Below the pieces are notes generated by a model that was not told the DNA's origin, did no database searches, and saw nothing but the letters and a program-made list of their open reading frames with translations. From Dehalococcoidia bacterium (GTDB lineage: Bacteria > Chloroflexota > Dehalococcoidia > Dehalococcoidales > Fen-1064), in assembly GCA_011192055.1 (NCBI GenBank), contig DUES01000009.1, positions 1-5,599 of the forward strand: a stretch of DNA of 5,599 nt, read 5' to 3'. A program made the position numbers and the translations under genes. Below are positions 4,670 to 5,599 of the stretch, in pieces. Every line of letters begins with the position of its first letter. Within the stretch, counting starts at the first letter, position 1.

Positions 4670-5596
4670 ATGGCTAATATCGAGGAACTAAAGCGGGAAG
4701 CTGAAGAGGCCAAGGAACGTGTCAAGCGGGACATGATAGAGTTCCGCAATATTTTACGGAGAATCGCTAATGAAGCGAACGTAAACGGACGGGATGGCAC
4801 GCAGGAAGCAATGCACAAGGCCGAGAAAAAATTTGAGGAAACTGCCACCCGTGTGGAGAACAGGATAGACAAAGCCATTGCTGTCCTGACAAAATCGGTA
4901 AGTGATACCGGTAAAATTTCCACCAGGGAATACGATTTCAGCGACTTCACGACTATTGAAGTCGCTTGTTGTTTTCTGGTCACCGTTACGCAGTCGGACT
5001 CGTACCAGATTTCCGTAACCGGCCGGGAAAAGCTGTTCAGTTATATCGATATTGACAAGTCCGGCAGTAAACTCAGAATGTCGATTAAGCCGTTTCATTT
5101 CCACACCCGGCCGATGCTGAAAGTCAACATCACCATGCCCCTGCTTCAGAAGTTGCATTTAAGCGGTGCGGCAAAAGCAAGGGTTTGCGGTTTTAGTTCG
5201 CAGGAAAACCTTGGGGTAAACATTTCCGGTGCCAGTACCCTTGATATTGATATCGAGGCTGGCAAGACCAAGGTTGAGGTATCAGGTGCTGGTAAACTCC
5301 ATGGCAATATGAAAATTGCTGATGCAGAGTTTACACTATCCGGTGCCAGCCGGGCGGAGCTGACAGGTTCAGCGGACAAAGCAAAGCTGAGTGCCTGGGG
5401 GGCAAGCTGGCTTGACCTGGGGGATTTTGTACTGAATGACACCGATATTGACCTCAAAGGAGCCAGCCAGGCGGCAATAAAAGTCAATGGAAAGCTGGAC
5501 CTTGAACTGAGCGGCGGTTCCCGGTTAACGTATGGCGGCAGTCCCACTATCGGCACTGTCAATATTTCCGGCGCCTCCACAATGCTCCAGAAATAG
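4670..5596 (+). CDS. Coiled-coil protein with head-GIN (DUF2807) beta-repeat domain
   Basis: The 308-residue protein has two parts. Residues 1-75 are charged and helical (IEELKREAEEAKERVKRDM, then AMHKAEKKFEETATRVENRI), a probable coiled coil. Residues about 84-306 form a DUF2807/head-GIN domain: YDFSDFTTIEVACCFLVTVTQ, YQISVTGREKLFSYIDI, LRMSIKP, LKVNITMPLLQKLHLSGAAKA. Eight strand-turn repeats follow on an x-S-G-A-S theme, with the central Gly at 166, 187, 206, 225, 244, 264, 282 and 301, spaced 18-21 residues, as expected for a beta-solenoid. Members of this family usually have a signal peptide or lipoprotein signal and are thought to be surface or periplasmic; here there is none, and the ribosome site confirms the start. 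The function is unknown; a cytoplasmic or non-classically exported scaffold is an inference. The domain name 'auto-transporter adhesin' should not be taken as function. The gene is complete; TAG stop at 5594. Confidence 0.88.
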   Translation: MANIEELKREAEEAKERVKRDMIEFRNILRRIANEANVNGRDGTQEAMHKAEKKFEETATRVENRIDKAIAVLTKSVSDTGKISTREYDFSDFTTIEVACCFLVTVTQSDSYQISVTGREKLFSYIDIDKSGSKLRMSIKPFHFHTRPMLKVNITMPLLQKLHLSGAAKARVCGFSSQENLGVNISGASTLDIDIEAGKTKVEVSGAGKLHGNMKIADAEFTLSGASRAELTGSADKAKLSAWGASWLDLGDFVLNDTDIDLKGASQAAIKVNGKLDLELSGGSRLTYGGSPTIGTVNISGASTMLQK

Positions 5597-5599
5597 TCC

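Noticed and set aside
5146..5580. A 144-codon − strand frame inside the GIN gene
   Set aside because: It is a mirror of the repeated SGAS coding sequence; its Ser/Pro-rich periodicity is explained by the + strand repeats.

Overview
The window reads as an ordinary bacterial chromosome segment at roughly 50% GC, with every recognisable gene on the + strand. Protein content and repeat style (a CATTGTGAGCGCAGCGAAGCAATC-type intergenic element, GGGGGACACCCCC-type hairpins, a DUF3786 protein, a bacterial eIF-2B-like protein) suggest Chloroflexota, perhaps Dehalococcoidia. That assignment comes from memory of such genomes and is an inference. Nothing points to a phage, plasmid or insertion sequence.

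Layout: (1) 1-315 is the C-terminal end of tyrosyl-tRNA synthetase, with its S4 RNA-binding domain. (2) 316-569 is non-coding. It holds two kinds of intergenic repeat, then a run of small hairpins leading into the next start codon. (3) 570-1181 is a DUF3786 protein, followed 8 bases later by 1190-2122, an eIF-2B alpha/beta/delta-family protein; the two look like one operon. The eIF-2B-like protein has Ser where the isomerase members of the family have their catalytic Cys. (4) 2123-2242 is a short gap with three small inverted repeats. (5) 2243-3517 and 3492-4172 overlap by 26 nt and encode a soluble PAS-domain histidine kinase and an OmpR/PhoB-class response regulator. (6) 4173-4669 is a 497-bp gap. 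It has a four-unit, 11-bp-phased TAAC repeat that resembles an operator for PhoB/PhoP-class regulators, a possible 16-codon ORF, and a good promoter whose predicted start coincides with the first base of an 11-bp stem-loop. (7) 4670-5596 is a head-GIN (DUF2807) beta-repeat protein with an N-terminal coiled coil and no signal peptide.

How they may work together: the kinase has no membrane segment, so it should sense a cytoplasmic signal through its PAS domain and phosphorylate Asp53 of the regulator. The 11-bp repeat array just downstream of the regulator gene is the most plausible binding site in the window. It could control the GIN protein or a short leader transcript. The DUF3786/eIF-2B-like pair has no visible functional link to the two-component system. 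The most interesting signals are the phased repeat array, the cytoplasmic coiled-coil GIN protein with its hairpin-capped leader, and the eIF-2B-like protein lacking the isomerase Cys next to a protein of unknown function.
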